From Micavibrio sp. (GTDB taxonomy: Bacteria; Pseudomonadota; Alphaproteobacteria; UBA9219), in NCBI GenBank assembly GCA_020718105.1, contig DYDA01000003.1, positions 49,652 through 113,651 of the forward strand: a stretch of DNA of 64,000 bases, given 5' to 3'. The position numbers and the translations under genes were made by a program. The notes under the pieces are model-generated. The model had not been told where the DNA came from. It ran no database searches and worked only from the letters and a program-made list of their open reading frames with translations. Every line of letters starts with the position of its first letter. Position 1 is the stretch's first letter. Positions 1-8,682 of the stretch are shown here, piece by piece.

Positions 1-219
1 GATGCGCCCGTCGATGTCGTGATGCTGGATAACATGACCCTAGAGCAGATGAAGGAAGCGGTTGCGCTCGTGGGCGGTCGCTTTATGTTGGAGGCTTCGG
101 GTGGCGTGTCGTTGGAAACGGTGGCCGCGATTGCTGCGACAGGCGTTGACGTGATTTCCGTCGGCGCTCTCACCCACAGTGCCCCTATCCTTGATATCGC
201 GCTGGATGATGCTGGTTAA
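1..219 (+). CDS. nadC: Nicotinate-nucleotide pyrophosphorylase, 3' end (partial)
   Basis: The reading frame is open from base 1 and gives the last 72 residues of quinolinate phosphoribosyltransferase, which makes nicotinate mononucleotide from quinolinate and PRPP in de novo NAD synthesis. The VMLDNM stretch, the LEASGG turn and the ending [18 protein letters not shown] are the conserved last strands of the NadC barrel, with the phosphate-binding residues. The 5' part lies outside the window. The stop overlaps the end of the convergent glycosyltransferase gene by 4 bases. Confidence 0.93.
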   Translation, partial: DAPVDVVMLDNMTLEQMKEAVALVGGRFMLEASGGVSLETVAAIAATGVDVISVGALTHSAPILDIALDDAG

Positions 220-1169
220 ACGTTCGTTGGGGCATCGCCCCTCGTAACGCTTTCCACAATAAAGGGTGGGCGGCGCTTGGATTCGATATACAGGCGACCC
301 AGATACTCGCCCAGCACGCCAAGGCACAGCAGTTGCACGCTGCCCATTACCAGCACGACGACCATCAAACTCGTCCAGCCTTGCACCGTTTCTCCCGCCA
401 GCCATGCCCTCATGACATAGGCAAGCAGCGTAAGGCCAAGGACGCCCAGCAACGCGCCGCCATAGGATGCCAGCCGGAGGGGAATGATAGAAAAGCTTGT
501 CACTGCATCCAGCGCAAAACGGATCATCTTGCGAAGGGGGTATTGGGTAACGCCTGCGGCGCGAGGCTGCCGCTCGTACGGAAACGCCACTTGCGTCAGC
601 CCGATCCAGCCGATCATGCCGCGTAGGAAGCGCGATTGCTCTGGCATTCTGTTCAAAAGGTCGATGGTGCGGCGGCTGATAAGGCGGAAGTCGCCCGTGT
701 CTTTGGGAATGGTGGTATCGGCTAACCGCCCCAGCAAACGGTAAAACAGTGCGGCACTAACCCGCTTAAACCAGCTTTCGCCAGCGCGTGCGGTGCGCTG
801 GCCATACACAACATCGGCTTTCGTCGTGTCCATGATTTTCATCATGGCGGCCAAATGCTCTGGCGGGTCTTGCAGGTCGGCGTCAAGGATCAATGCGCGT
901 TCTCCGGCGCACAGCGACAGCCCAGCTGTCAGCGCCATTTGATGCCCAAAGTTGCGCGAGAGGTTGACGGCGATGATGTGCTGCGTTGTGGCGCATAACC
1001 CTTGCATCACGGCCAGTGTCGCATCGGTTGAGCCATCATTGATAAGCAGGATTTCAAAATCGCCACAAGCACTGGCCTGACAAGCTGCCGTGATGCGCTT
1101 GCACGTCTCCGTCAGCCCTTGCGCCTCATTATAGCAAGGCACGATAACGGAAAGGGCGGCGGCGGTCAT
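216..1169 (-). CDS. GT2 glycosyltransferase, GtrB/ArnC/DPM1-like, with C-terminal membrane anchor
   Basis: 317 residues. The N-terminal GT-A domain has VIVPCYNE near residues 8-14, the acidic patch NDGSTD near 44-49 and a DAD metal-binding motif near 96-98. Two hydrophobic segments follow (about 232-254 and 266-290), then the [16 protein letters not shown] tail typical of GtrB/ArnC proteins, which transfer a sugar from a nucleotide donor to undecaprenyl phosphate at the inner membrane. It is the last gene of a minus-strand operon. An ATG 30 bases upstream (1199) would overlap the previous gene by 23 bases; I prefer the internal ATG at 1169, though neither has a strong ribosome-binding site. 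The sugar substrate cannot be read from the sequence. Confidence 0.88.
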   Translation of the reverse strand: MTAAALSVIVPCYNEAQGLTETCKRITAACQASACGDFEILLINDGSTDATLAVMQGLCATTQHIIAVNLSRNFGHQMALTAGLSLCAGERALILDADLQDPPEHLAAMMKIMDTTKADVVYGQRTARAGESWFKRVSAALFYRLLGRLADTTIPKDTGDFRLISRRTIDLLNRMPEQSRFLRGMIGWIGLTQVAFPYERQPRAAGVTQYPLRKMIRFALDAVTSFSIIPLRLASYGGALLGVLGLTLLAYVMRAWLAGETVQGWTSLMVVVLVMGSVQLLCLGVLGEYLGRLYIESKRRPPFIVESVTRGDAPTNV

Positions 1170-1176
1170 TTTTGCT

Positions 1177-2106
1177 CTACCGCTGCGTGACGGGGACATT
1201 CAGATAGCGCATGCGCTTCATCTCATTGCGACCCCGCGTAACGGTGTCGAGAATAAGGCCGCAGGCGAAACTGAGAAACGCCATGATCATCAGGCTGGTT
1301 GACAAGATTGCTGTCGGGAAGCGCGGCACCAAGCCCGTTTCGATATACTCGGCCAAAATGGGCAGCATCAATGCGATGGAAATAAAGCCAAGCGCTGCCG
1401 CGATCAGCGAGAAAAACGGCATCGGCTTTTCTTCTTTGATCAGCACAAGGATCATCCACAAAATACGGAAGCCGTCCTTGAACGTGCTTAGTTTGCTTAG
1501 CGAGCCGACGGGGCGATCTTTATAGGGCGTTTCCACCTCGTCGGTCGGCATCCGCAGGTGCAGCGCGTGGACGGTAAGCTCCGTTTCCGTCTCAAACCCG
1601 ACGGCAAGCGCGGGGAAGCTTTTGACATAGCGGCGCGAAAAAACGCGATAGCCCGACAGCATATCCTTAAACCGGTTGCCGAAAATAAGCGACACCATGG
1701 AGGTGAGCATCCAGTTGCCAAAGCGATGCCCTGCGCGGTACGCCTCTTGGATTTCCGTGACGCGCGCGCCGTTGACCATGTCCAGTTGATTGTCCAAAAG
1801 CTTTTTGATCATGGCGGGGGCGGAAGCCGCGTCATAGGTCGCATCGCCGTCCACAAGCACATAAATATCCGCCTCGATATCCGCGAACATGCGGCGCACG
1901 ACATTGCCTTTGCCTTGCAGTGGTTCGCTTCGCACAATGGCGCCAGCGGCTCTTGCGACTTCGATGGTTTTGTCTTTGGAATTGTTGTCGTACACGAAAA
2001 TTTGCGCGTCTGGCAGGGCGCGGCGGAACGCGCCCACCACCTGCGCGATGGCGGTTTCCTCGTTATAGCAGGGGATCAAGACGGCGGTTTTAAGGGCTTC
2101 GCTCAT
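1177..2106 (-). CDS. GT2 glycosyltransferase with C-terminal membrane segments
   Basis: 309 residues. The GT-A motifs are LIPCYNEE near 10-17, VYDNNSKDKT near 38-47 and the metal-binding DGD near 86-88. Two hydrophobic segments follow near the C-terminus and the protein ends in a basic tail. It resembles dolichol-phosphate mannose synthase-like enzymes that load a lipid carrier. The start is set at 2106 because this ATG overlaps the stop of the upstream membrane-protein gene in an ATGA junction, which implies translational coupling. A longer frame up to 2148 runs inside the upstream gene and is unlikely. The acceptor is probably a polyprenyl phosphate, by inference from family and context. 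Confidence 0.87.
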   Translation of the reverse strand: MSEALKTAVLIPCYNEETAIAQVVGAFRRALPDAQIFVYDNNSKDKTIEVARAAGAIVRSEPLQGKGNVVRRMFADIEADIYVLVDGDATYDAASAPAMIKKLLDNQLDMVNGARVTEIQEAYRAGHRFGNWMLTSMVSLIFGNRFKDMLSGYRVFSRRYVKSFPALAVGFETETELTVHALHLRMPTDEVETPYKDRPVGSLSKLSTFKDGFRILWMILVLIKEEKPMPFFSLIAAALGFISIALMLPILAEYIETGLVPRFPTAILSTSLMIMAFLSFACGLILDTVTRGRNEMKRMRYLNVPVTQR

Positions 2107-3758
2107 GGTTTTGGCACCGGAAAGTTGGTTGTTTTTTCGACCTCGCATAGCACGAGCTTCGAGTCAAAGAGAGCATCCACGACAGGTTGGCATTTTTGCG
2201 GCGAAAAGGTGAGCCCAAAATGGCCAAGCGCTGGCCCAGCGTGAAAAAAATGAGGGGCGGGAACCAGCAGTTTAAAAACGCCTTTGTGGCGGGCTATTTT
2301 TTCGGCGATCAGGCTGTTGATGCCTTTGTTCTGTTCGGGGCTGGAGAAATTGCTTTGTACACGCACAAAGGCGGTTTCTGTCGGGAAAGAGGGGATAACG
2401 TGTGAATAGGGATCAAACCCTGCCATTAAAATCATGGTTTCGGATGGATTCTGAAAGGCAGGAAAAGTGACGGGCGCGGTGGTTTTTAGCCACGGTTTTT
2501 TGCGCCCCCAGTCACCCGCTTGGATGGTGGCGGCGATGGCGAGCAACACGAAAAGGGTGAGCAGGGTGCGCGGCGCGGCGCGAAGCGGCAACAGCCCCAT
2601 GGCTACGACGATCAAAAGCGGCGCCAGCATCTCTAGCGGGATGAGATAGCGATAAATCGCAAACATGAAAAGCCACAGCGCATAGGACAAGATAGCCAGC
2701 CACAATAAATAGCGCGTGGCGTAAAAGGACACGAGGCGATCAGGCGCGTGCTTGTTGCGGCCATAGGCAAGGCGGAGGAGGGCGCACAGCGGCAACAGGA
2801 CATAGAGAGCGGGGATGCGTAAATCCCTCCACGGAATCTCACCCACACGCCATGGAACGGCGGTAAAGATAAAGGGAAAGAGCAGGCGGTCGCTCCATGT
2901 TGTTGGAAGAAATTGCATGTCCCTTCCGCTGTCTGGCGGCGCTAGGGGCGATTTAAAGATATCGTTGAAATAGGGAAAAAGGGGGCTTTGGTAATGCTCT
3001 TGCAAATGCCACGCCCATGGCCCCAAGGTTATGGCAAGGCCGGTCAGAACGCCTAAGCCAAAGCCAAACGCGATCCATACGCGCCGCGTCCATGCGCCTG
3101 TGACAAACAGTATCGCGCCGCATAAACCGATGCAGAAAAGAACGAAGGGGAGCTTAAGCCCCATCATCGCGCCCGCCGGAAGGCCGCTTATAAACGCGAA
3201 GAAAAGCGCGATGCGCCACGGCGCGTAAACCATGCGTGGATAAAAGCGAATGACCATAAGCGCGGAGGCGAACAGGCCAAGGCTTGTGATGTTATCGTAA
3301 AAGGTCGTGCCTATTTGTGCGATGCCGCCGCCGCCAAGCAGGCCCAGCATGGCCAGTGCAAAGCACACCCAAACCTTTTGCCGCGCATTCGGGATGATCA
3401 GTGTCGCGTGGCACAGCATAAAAAGAAGGATGACGTTGAGGCCTTGAACGCTGCCTAAAATGAAGCCTGCGCCTTTTGCGCTGATGTGGCTGGCCAAAAG
3501 GAAGAAGGGCACATCCAAAGTCGGATTATAAAAAAACGGCGTTTGCGAGGGCAACAGGTCAACCCCAAGGCGCCCGTTCAAAAGGGCATAGGCATTATAC
3601 CAGTGATAGTTGCGTAAATCCCAGTTGGTATCTTGCCCCAGATAAAGTGCCAGCGCGCCGATGACAAGCGGCGCCAGCGCCAGAAGAAAAAAAGCCAAGC
3701 CTCGCGCCTTGCTGCCGCGCAAGGGAAAGACGGGAAGGACGCTGCTGGGAGAGGGCAT
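2103..3758 (-). CDS. Polytopic membrane protein, probable GT-C type glycosyltransferase
   Basis: 551 residues with roughly ten or more hydrophobic segments spread along the length. After the first membrane segment a loop carries DTNWDLRNYHWYNAYALL; an acidic residue in the first periplasmic loop is the usual place for the catalytic Asp/Glu of GT-C enzymes (PMT/ArnT/GT87 type). It is coupled to two GT2 genes downstream, which could supply lipid-linked sugars for it to transfer on the periplasmic side; that role is inference. It could also be an O-antigen-polymerase-like or unrelated transport protein. It lies 7 bases after the lipoprotein gene, so the four form one operon. Confidence 0.7.
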   Translation of the reverse strand: MPSPSSVLPVFPLRGSKARGLAFFLLALAPLVIGALALYLGQDTNWDLRNYHWYNAYALLNGRLGVDLLPSQTPFFYNPTLDVPFFLLASHISAKGAGFILGSVQGLNVILLFMLCHATLIIPNARQKVWVCFALAMLGLLGGGGIAQIGTTFYDNITSLGLFASALMVIRFYPRMVYAPWRIALFFAFISGLPAGAMMGLKLPFVLFCIGLCGAILFVTGAWTRRVWIAFGFGLGVLTGLAITLGPWAWHLQEHYQSPLFPYFNDIFKSPLAPPDSGRDMQFLPTTWSDRLLFPFIFTAVPWRVGEIPWRDLRIPALYVLLPLCALLRLAYGRNKHAPDRLVSFYATRYLLWLAILSYALWLFMFAIYRYLIPLEMLAPLLIVVAMGLLPLRAAPRTLLTLFVLLAIAATIQAGDWGRKKPWLKTTAPVTFPAFQNPSETMILMAGFDPYSHVIPSFPTETAFVRVQSNFSSPEQNKGINSLIAEKIARHKGVFKLLVPAPHFFHAGPALGHFGLTFSPQKCQPVVDALFDSKLVLCEVEKTTNFPVPKP

Positions 3759-3765
3759 GGGACGG

Positions 3766-4413
3766 CTACCTTGCCATACCGCTCGTCAACGCTGAATCAT
3801 GGGTGGGCGAGGGCGCGTTTACAGCGGCCTCGTTCAGGATAAAGCGGGACATATGCCCCCTGATGCCGCGCTCTAGCTCTTTGTTCAGATCGGCCATCAA
3901 GTTGGTGAGGAGTTTTTTGTACGCTTCGTGTTTTTCAATTTCCGTCGGGTCTTCAGGCAGGCTTACGCTATAGATCGCATGCGCCGTGGCCATGCCGATG
4001 CTGGCATCGGAAGGCGATTGAGCCTCAAGCGAGACTTCAATGCGGCCAATATATTTTGTGGCTTGCTGGCGTGTGAACAGACTTTCAAAATCCGAAGAAG
4101 TGTTCATTGATTGCTCGGTCACGTTCGCGTCCTTGATGATCAGCGTGGCGTGGCCCAGCGTTCCGGCGGCTTGCAAGCGATCGGCCGCCATGCGACGAAC
4201 GGCATCCGTCAAGGTCGGTTGGAACAGATGGCCGACATAGGGTTGCCACTGGGGCGTGTTTTGTGCGCGGTCAATAACGCGAATATCCTGCGCGTCCAAC
4301 ATGATTTTGCCCAGCTGGGTATAATCAAGACGGATGGGGTCGGGGCGCGGCGGCTCACTCGCGCAAGCGGAGAGGAAAGCAAGCAAAGATAAAAGAAGGG
4401 CGCGTTTTTTCAT
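3766..4413 (-). CDS. Hypothetical lipoprotein
   Basis: 215 residues. The N-terminus has two Lys residues, a hydrophobic stretch and a lipobox LSAC with the cysteine at residue 17, so it should be lipid-anchored, probably at the outer membrane. The rest has no family I recognise; it contains a central region with alternating hydrophobic residues and a charged helical part near LMADLNKELERGIRGHM. It is followed closely by the membrane protein and glycosyltransferase genes, so a role in assembling a surface glycan is possible but unproven. It starts 27 bases after the ogt-like gene, so all five may be co-transcribed. Confidence 0.75.
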   Translation of the reverse strand: MKKRALLLSLLAFLSACASEPPRPDPIRLDYTQLGKIMLDAQDIRVIDRAQNTPQWQPYVGHLFQPTLTDAVRRMAADRLQAAGTLGHATLIIKDANVTEQSMNTSSDFESLFTRQQATKYIGRIEVSLEAQSPSDASIGMATAHAIYSVSLPEDPTEIEKHEAYKKLLTNLMADLNKELERGIRGHMSRFILNEAAVNAPSPTHDSALTSGMAR

Positions 4414-4439
4414 GATGGTAACCTTGTCATGTTAAGGTT

Positions 4440-4985
4440 CTATTCTAATTTGGTTAAGGGGCGCTGTAAAGCCGCGCCTTCATTTTGAAGAAGATGGCGT
4501 TTTAAGGCCTCGCCCCCTGCAAAGCCGCCAAGGCCGCCGCCCTTTGCCACAACGCGGTGGCAGGGCAGGAAAAAGGCCACAGGGTTCTTGCCCAAAGCCG
4601 TGCCGACGGCGCGGACGGCCTTGGGGCTTCCGATGCGCTCCGCCAGCTCGCCATAGGTGATCGTTTCTCCTTGTGGAATGGTTAAAAGCGTCATCCACAC
4701 AAGGGCTTGAAAGGGCGTTCCGACCAAAAGGAGGGGAGGGAGGCCTTTAAGTTTGCGCGCCTTTTTCCACCATGCTTCTATGGCGCTTTGGTCTTTGATG
4801 AAATCTGTTGCAGGCCATGTGCTTTGCCACGATTTAATAGGAGAGCGGGCGGCGTTCTTTGGCGCGAAATGCACGCGGCACACTTTCCCGTCCTCGGTCA
4901 GGCCAAGCCAAAGCGGCACGGGAAGGCCTTGGTTTATCAGCCCATAACGCACGCGTGGTGGGTATTGCTTGGATATGAGCATCAT
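4440..4985 (-). CDS. Methylated-DNA--protein-cysteine methyltransferase (Ogt-like)
   Basis: 181 residues. It repairs O6-alkylguanine by moving the alkyl group to its own cysteine. The C-terminal DNA-binding domain carries TPFQALVW, IPQGETITYGELAERIGSPKAVRAVG (helix-turn-helix with the arginine finger region) and the active-site PCHRV followed by GGLGGFAGGEALKRHLL. The start at 4985 is chosen because AAGGAGG lies 9 bases before it; an adjacent ATG at 4982 is equally possible. Longer frames run across the divergent nth promoter. It is divergent from nth, so two DNA-repair genes share a 49-base intergenic region. Confidence 0.93.
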   Translation of the reverse strand: MMLISKQYPPRVRYGLINQGLPVPLWLGLTEDGKVCRVHFAPKNAARSPIKSWQSTWPATDFIKDQSAIEAWWKKARKLKGLPPLLLVGTPFQALVWMTLLTIPQGETITYGELAERIGSPKAVRAVGTALGKNPVAFFLPCHRVVAKGGGLGGFAGGEALKRHLLQNEGAALQRPLTKLE

Positions 4986-5034
4986 GGCATGGTTCCTCCT
5001 TAAGGTGATACAGCCTAGCAAGGACAGACGTTTT

Positions 5035-5670
5035 ATGAAACCAGCCGATATACAAAAGCTTTTCGCCCGTTTGGCGGCGCTCCGCCCCGATCCCAAGAGC
5101 GAGTTGGACTACGTCAATCCTTATACGCTTTTGGTGGCGGTGGTGCTGTCGGCTCAGATGACGGATGTGGGCGTGAATAAAGCCACCGCGCCGCTTTTTA
5201 AGAAGGTGAAAACGCCTGAAGCGATGCTGAAACTGGGCGAAAACGGCCTTAAAACGTACATAAAAAGCATCAATTTGCTCAACAATAAGGCCAAAAACAT
5301 CCTCCTTTTGTCGCAAAAACTGGTCGATGATTTCGGCGGCGAAGTTCCTTCCACACGTGAAGCTTTGGAAAGTTTGGCGGGCGTAGGGCGCAAGTCTGCC
5401 AATGTCGTTCTCAACGTAGCGTTTGGACAGCCGACGATAGGTGTGGATACGCATGTTTTTCGCGTGGCCAATCGCATGGGGCTTGTGGTCGGTAAAACGC
5501 CCGAAGAGGTTGAGGAAAAGCTGCTGAAAATCGTGCCGCAACAATGGATGAGCCATGCACATCACTGGTTGGTTTTGCATGGGCGCTATATCTGTAAGGC
5601 GAAGAAACCCGACTGTCCTGTTTGCCCCGTGCGCGATTTGTGCGCTTATAAGGAAAAGACCAAGGCATGA
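5035..5670 (+). CDS. nth: Endonuclease III
   Basis: 211 residues, the usual length. It is a DNA glycosylase/AP lyase for oxidised pyrimidines in base excision repair. The helix-hairpin-helix reads LAGVGRKSANVVLN with the catalytic Lys, and VDTHVFRVANRMGL carries the catalytic Asp. The C-terminal 4Fe-4S cluster has the C-x6-C-x2-C-x5-C spacing. ATG 5035 is chosen because it gives the standard N-terminus and has AAGGA upstream; the frame is open further 5' but into the divergent gene. The stop overlaps the queH start by ATGA. Confidence 0.96.
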   Translation: MKPADIQKLFARLAALRPDPKSELDYVNPYTLLVAVVLSAQMTDVGVNKATAPLFKKVKTPEAMLKLGENGLKTYIKSINLLNNKAKNILLLSQKLVDDFGGEVPSTREALESLAGVGRKSANVVLNVAFGQPTIGVDTHVFRVANRMGLVVGKTPEEVEEKLLKIVPQQWMSHAHHWLVLHGRYICKAKKPDCPVCPVRDLCAYKEKTKA

Positions 5671-6266
5671 TCGATCTTTCCGTCCCGCCTGTCCCTTATG
5701 AACTTCCCCAAAGCATGGAAGCGGGGGCGCGGTTGCTGCTGCATGTGTGCTGCGCCCCGTGTTCTTGCGCGATTATCGAAGGCCTGTTGGCCAGCGGCCT
5801 CGCGCCCACGCTGTTTTTCTATAATCCCAATATCCACCCGCGCGAGGAGTATGAGCGCCGCAAGGCCGAAGTCGTTCGCTTTGCGGCCAAGCTTGACGTG
5901 CCGTTCGTTGATGCGGATTACGATACGGACGCGTGGCTTGCCCGCGTCAAAGGATTAGAGCAAGAGCCAGAGCGTGGCCGCCGCTGCGACGCCTGCTTTG
6001 CTATGCGGATGGAAAGGACGGCGCTTTACGCGCATGAGAATGGTTTTGCGTGGATGGCGACCAGCTTGTCCATCTCGCGTCATAAGGATCAGGCGCAGGT
6101 GCATAAGGCTGGGCTTGCCGCCGCTGCCCATCACCCTGAGGTGACGTTTTGGGATTACAATTGGCGGCGTTGTGGCGGCGCGGATCGCGGCGCGGCGCTG
6201 GCCAAAGAGGAAGCCTTTTACCGTCAGACCTATTGCGGCTGCGTGTATTCGCAAAGGAAAGTTTAA
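5667..6266 (+). CDS. queH: Epoxyqueuosine reductase QueH (DUF208)
   Basis: 199 residues. QueH makes queuosine from epoxyqueuosine in tRNA and replaces the cobalamin-dependent QueG in many bacteria. Key motifs are HVCCAPCSC near 26-34, FYNPNIHPREEYERR, the CDACF pair in the middle and YCGCVYSQ at the end; these cysteines bind an iron-sulfur cluster and a second metal in characterised QueH proteins. It is translationally coupled to nth by an ATGA overlap. Confidence 0.93.
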   Translation: MIDLSVPPVPYELPQSMEAGARLLLHVCCAPCSCAIIEGLLASGLAPTLFFYNPNIHPREEYERRKAEVVRFAAKLDVPFVDADYDTDAWLARVKGLEQEPERGRRCDACFAMRMERTALYAHENGFAWMATSLSISRHKDQAQVHKAGLAAAAHHPEVTFWDYNWRRCGGADRGAALAKEEAFYRQTYCGCVYSQRKV

Positions 6267-6284
6267 GGCTTTGTTGGCAACGGC

Positions 6285-7022
6285 CTAATGAAAGGTGAGG
6301 GTGTTGGTGGCCACAAGGCTTGGTCGGCTCGTGTCTTGTGATGGCCGCAGAGGGAAGGCTTTCTCGATTCGATAGGCGATGGGCTGTGTGACAACCGCCT
6401 CTAAAACACCAAGAACGTCAGGATCAAACTTGCTTTTTATGCCCTGCCCTAAAATAGCCAAGGCGGTTTCGTTGTTCATGGCGCTTTTATAGCAACGCTT
6501 GTTGGTTAGCGCGTCATAGACATCGGCAACGGCAAGGATTTTGGCCTCTGGCGTTATGCGATGGTCTTGCAGGCCAAAGGGATAACCCGATCCGTCAAGA
6601 CGCTCATGATGCTGAAGCGCAATGACGGCAATCGAAGAAGCGTGCGCAAGGCCTTTGGCGTGGCTAAGAATTTTATAGCTGTTGATCGCGTGTTTCTTGA
6701 CGTTTTCAAATTCTTGCGAAGAAAGGTGGCCGTTTTTAAAAATCGTTGAAGGCATTAGTTTGAGCTTGCCAATATCGTGATACTGCGCGGCGGAATAAAG
6801 AATAGAGCGCGCCTGATTGGACAGGCCTAAGCGCGTTGCCATTTCAAAAGAAAGAAGAGCCACCCTGTTTTGGTGTTGGATCGTGTTGTTGATGTCGGCT
6901 TGATACGCTCTCCATGATGTCGCTTTGCACATGGACGTGACGGTTTTGTCCATGCGATCAAGACCGCGTCCTTCGTGGGGGCGAAAGAGGGGGGAGCTGA
7001 TATTTTTATAGGCTCCTGACAT
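6285..7022 (-). CDS. HD-GYP domain phosphodiesterase
   Basis: 245 residues. The HD-GYP signature is complete: YHDIGKLKL, an invariant His in the following helix, HHERLDGSGYPFG, DVYDALTNKRCYKSAM and FDPDV near the end. Such proteins degrade cyclic di-GMP. No receiver or sensor domain precedes it; the N-terminal 55 residues show no recognised domain. The start has AAGGA 10 bases upstream. It is monocistronic, ending 18 bases from the convergent queH stop. Confidence 0.92.
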   Translation of the reverse strand: MSGAYKNISSPLFRPHEGRGLDRMDKTVTSMCKATSWRAYQADINNTIQHQNRVALLSFEMATRLGLSNQARSILYSAAQYHDIGKLKLMPSTIFKNGHLSSQEFENVKKHAINSYKILSHAKGLAHASSIAVIALQHHERLDGSGYPFGLQDHRITPEAKILAVADVYDALTNKRCYKSAMNNETALAILGQGIKSKFDPDVLGVLEAVVTQPIAYRIEKAFPLRPSQDTSRPSLVATNTLTFH

Positions 7023-7176
7023 AAGAACAATCCTTTTATAATCGTTCCAGAAAGCGCTTCAACATTTACTCTTGTATGCCTTAACAATAGATGAAATTGA
7101 GCAAAAAAGCACCATCAACAATGCTTTCATGTGGCTTTAAGGTATCAGGTGGATGCGAGAGGGGTAAGAAATGGCA

Positions 7177-7213
7177 AAAAAAAGAGCCGCCCCATGGGGC
7201 GACCCTTTTTTTG
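7177..7213 (-). terminator. Intrinsic terminator after the VPLPA-CTERM gene
   Basis: A CGCCC/GGGCG stem with a CATG loop is flanked on both sides by runs of seven or more T/A, so it could stop transcription in either direction. It sits 26 bases beyond the stop of the minus-strand VPLPA-CTERM gene, its likely client. Confidence 0.8.
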
Positions 7214-7238
7214 GATAAGGCGTTAAGGCCTTAATGTC

Positions 7239-7811
7239 TTAAGCCGTAGCGGCTTCCTTCTTGCTCTTCTTGGCGCGATAAGCGGCCAGACCAGCAAGAC
7301 CCAAGCCAAACAAGGGCAGGGCTGCGGGAAGCGGAACATTCGAAACGGCGTTGTAAGCTGTGGTTACAGTGCCTTGGAACATAGGCGAAATCATAAGACC
7401 AGCCGAGAAGGACAGCGTCGAGTCAAGAAGGTTAGAAATCATAAGCGTGAAGACATTCTTGTCAAAATCACTGGCTGTCACGATTGAGTACTTTGTGGGA
7501 TCAACTTCTGTGGGGGTGTACCAGAAATCAACGGAGCCCATAAGGCCAGCAACGGCTGAGGGAACAACGTTATAGGTGAAGGTGATGTCTGTTTTGCCCG
7601 CCAGAGTGCCGTTTGCAACATAATCTTGCAGACCAAAGAAAGGCGTTGTGTTGATGGCGCCGTACTGACCCGCTGGGACATAGCCCATATCAACGTAGTA
7701 CTGGGCTGGGCCTGTTGGCGTGCCGTTGAAGTCAACGGGAGCTGTTGCCGCTTGCGCGGAAAGCGAAAAAAGCGCGATAAAGGCGCCGAGGAAGAGGTTG
7801 CTAAGTTTCAT
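7239..7811 (-). CDS. VPLPA-CTERM sorting-domain protein
   Basis: 190 residues. A signal peptide (about 1-21, ending SAQAA) is followed by a beta-rich domain of no recognised function. The C-terminus has VPLPAALPLF, a glycine/leucine membrane segment and a basic tail (YRAKKSKK), the VPLPA variant of the PEP-CTERM sorting signal recognised by exosortases in Gram-negative bacteria. It should therefore be processed and released to the cell surface. No exosortase gene is in this window, but an exopolysaccharide locus of the type usually linked to exosortases lies at 47.8-56.1 kb. AAGGA lies 8 bases before the start. Confidence 0.85.
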   Translation of the reverse strand: MKLSNLFLGAFIALFSLSAQAATAPVDFNGTPTGPAQYYVDMGYVPAGQYGAINTTPFFGLQDYVANGTLAGKTDITFTYNVVPSAVAGLMGSVDFWYTPTEVDPTKYSIVTASDFDKNVFTLMISNLLDSTLSFSAGLMISPMFQGTVTTAYNAVSNVPLPAALPLFGLGLAGLAAYRAKKSKKEAATA

Positions 7812-8012
7812 TTTTGTGAATCCTTATCCAATGTGGTTGTCGAAGAATCTATCTTCATGGCAGATGCTAGCAGGAAAAGGCAACCCAAGGCAATCGTTTT
7901 ATCTATCTAAAGTGAAGATTCTTTGGTTAACGAAACGAATAAAAACAACCTTTGGTTGTGGCGGCTTGTGCCTTTGTGAAAATTTAAGGATTTAAAGAGT
8001 ATAGTCCCCCAA

Positions 8013-8093
8013 GGCTAGGAATCCAAGTTAACAACCCACCCTCCCGCAAGGGGAGGGTGGGTTTCGTGCACTTGTTAATCCGAGTTCGGAGCC
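8013..8093. repeat. 81-bp palindromic element (family A), copy 1
   Basis: Imperfect terminal inverted repeats GGCTAGGAATCCAAGTTAAC and, inverted at the other end, GGCTCCGAACTCGGATTAAC enclose a strong central hairpin CACCCTCCC-GCAAG-GGGAGGGTG. Copies are at 22939-23019 and 56193-56402. It carries no gene, like a miniature non-autonomous element or REP-type repeat. It lies 40 bases upstream of rppH, so it may affect that transcript. The rest of the 320-base gap between the VPLPA-CTERM gene and rppH is AT-rich with no feature I can name. Confidence 0.85.
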
Positions 8094-8132
8094 ATCTCCC
8101 CCCCAACCTTTTTTCTTACAGGATAGATCACG

Positions 8133-8669
8133 ATGCAGCATGAAGTAACCGAGATGGATTCTGGCTTGCCTTATCGCAACAGTGTGGGGCTTTGCATTTT
8201 TAATGCGGATGGCCTTGTTCTGTGTGCCGAGCGTCGCGATAAGCGCGGCGCGTGGCAGATGCCGCAAGGCGGCATTCAGAAGGGAGAGGATCCCGCGCTG
8301 GCCGTCTTCCGTGAGATGAAGGAAGAAGTCGGCACGGATAGCGCCGATATTATTGCCCGTCATCCTGAGCGGTTGAGGTATGATTTTCCCGATGTCTTGC
8401 AGTATAAAAACGGCATTTTTCATGGGAAATACAGGGGGCAAGAACAAATCTGGTTCGCGCTGCTTTATCGCGGTCAAGATGCCGACATTAATTTGACAAG
8501 CGAATATGAAGCCGAAGAGCCAGAGTTCATTGCGTGGCGCTGGGTTGAGCTGACCCAAACGCCGTCACTGATTGTCGATTTTAAACGCCCCGTTTATGAA
8601 AGCGTGGTGGAGGCGTTCTTGCCGTTTTCGCAGCGTCTTGCGCAAGGAACGGATGTGCCGCCTCTTTAA
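8133..8669 (+). CDS. rppH: RNA pyrophosphohydrolase
   Basis: 178 residues. RppH removes pyrophosphate from the 5' end of mRNA and starts decay. The N-terminus LPYRNSVGLCIFNADG, the segment WQMPQGGI and the complete Nudix box at about 46-68 (GGIQKGED, then REMKEEVG) match the family, as do FDFPD-like YDFPDVLQ and the late FKRPVYE. Length is typical. It is convergent with the amidase gene, the stops 13 bases apart. Confidence 0.94.
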   Translation: MQHEVTEMDSGLPYRNSVGLCIFNADGLVLCAERRDKRGAWQMPQGGIQKGEDPALAVFREMKEEVGTDSADIIARHPERLRYDFPDVLQYKNGIFHGKYRGQEQIWFALLYRGQDADINLTSEYEAEEPEFIAWRWVELTQTPSLIVDFKRPVYESVVEAFLPFSQRLAQGTDVPPL

Positions 8670-8682
8670 CGGGAAGAAAGGA

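Noticed and set aside
7912..8012. A second promoter or small RNA in the AT-rich gap before rppH
   Set aside because: Only AT-rich sequence with no paired boxes or stable hairpin apart from the family A element.
8028..8558. A long minus-strand open frame opposite rppH, ending in the repeat at 8.0 kb
   Set aside because: It overlaps rppH entirely on the other strand; rppH has a full Nudix signature, and the peptide shared with other copies of the repeat is just the translated repeat.
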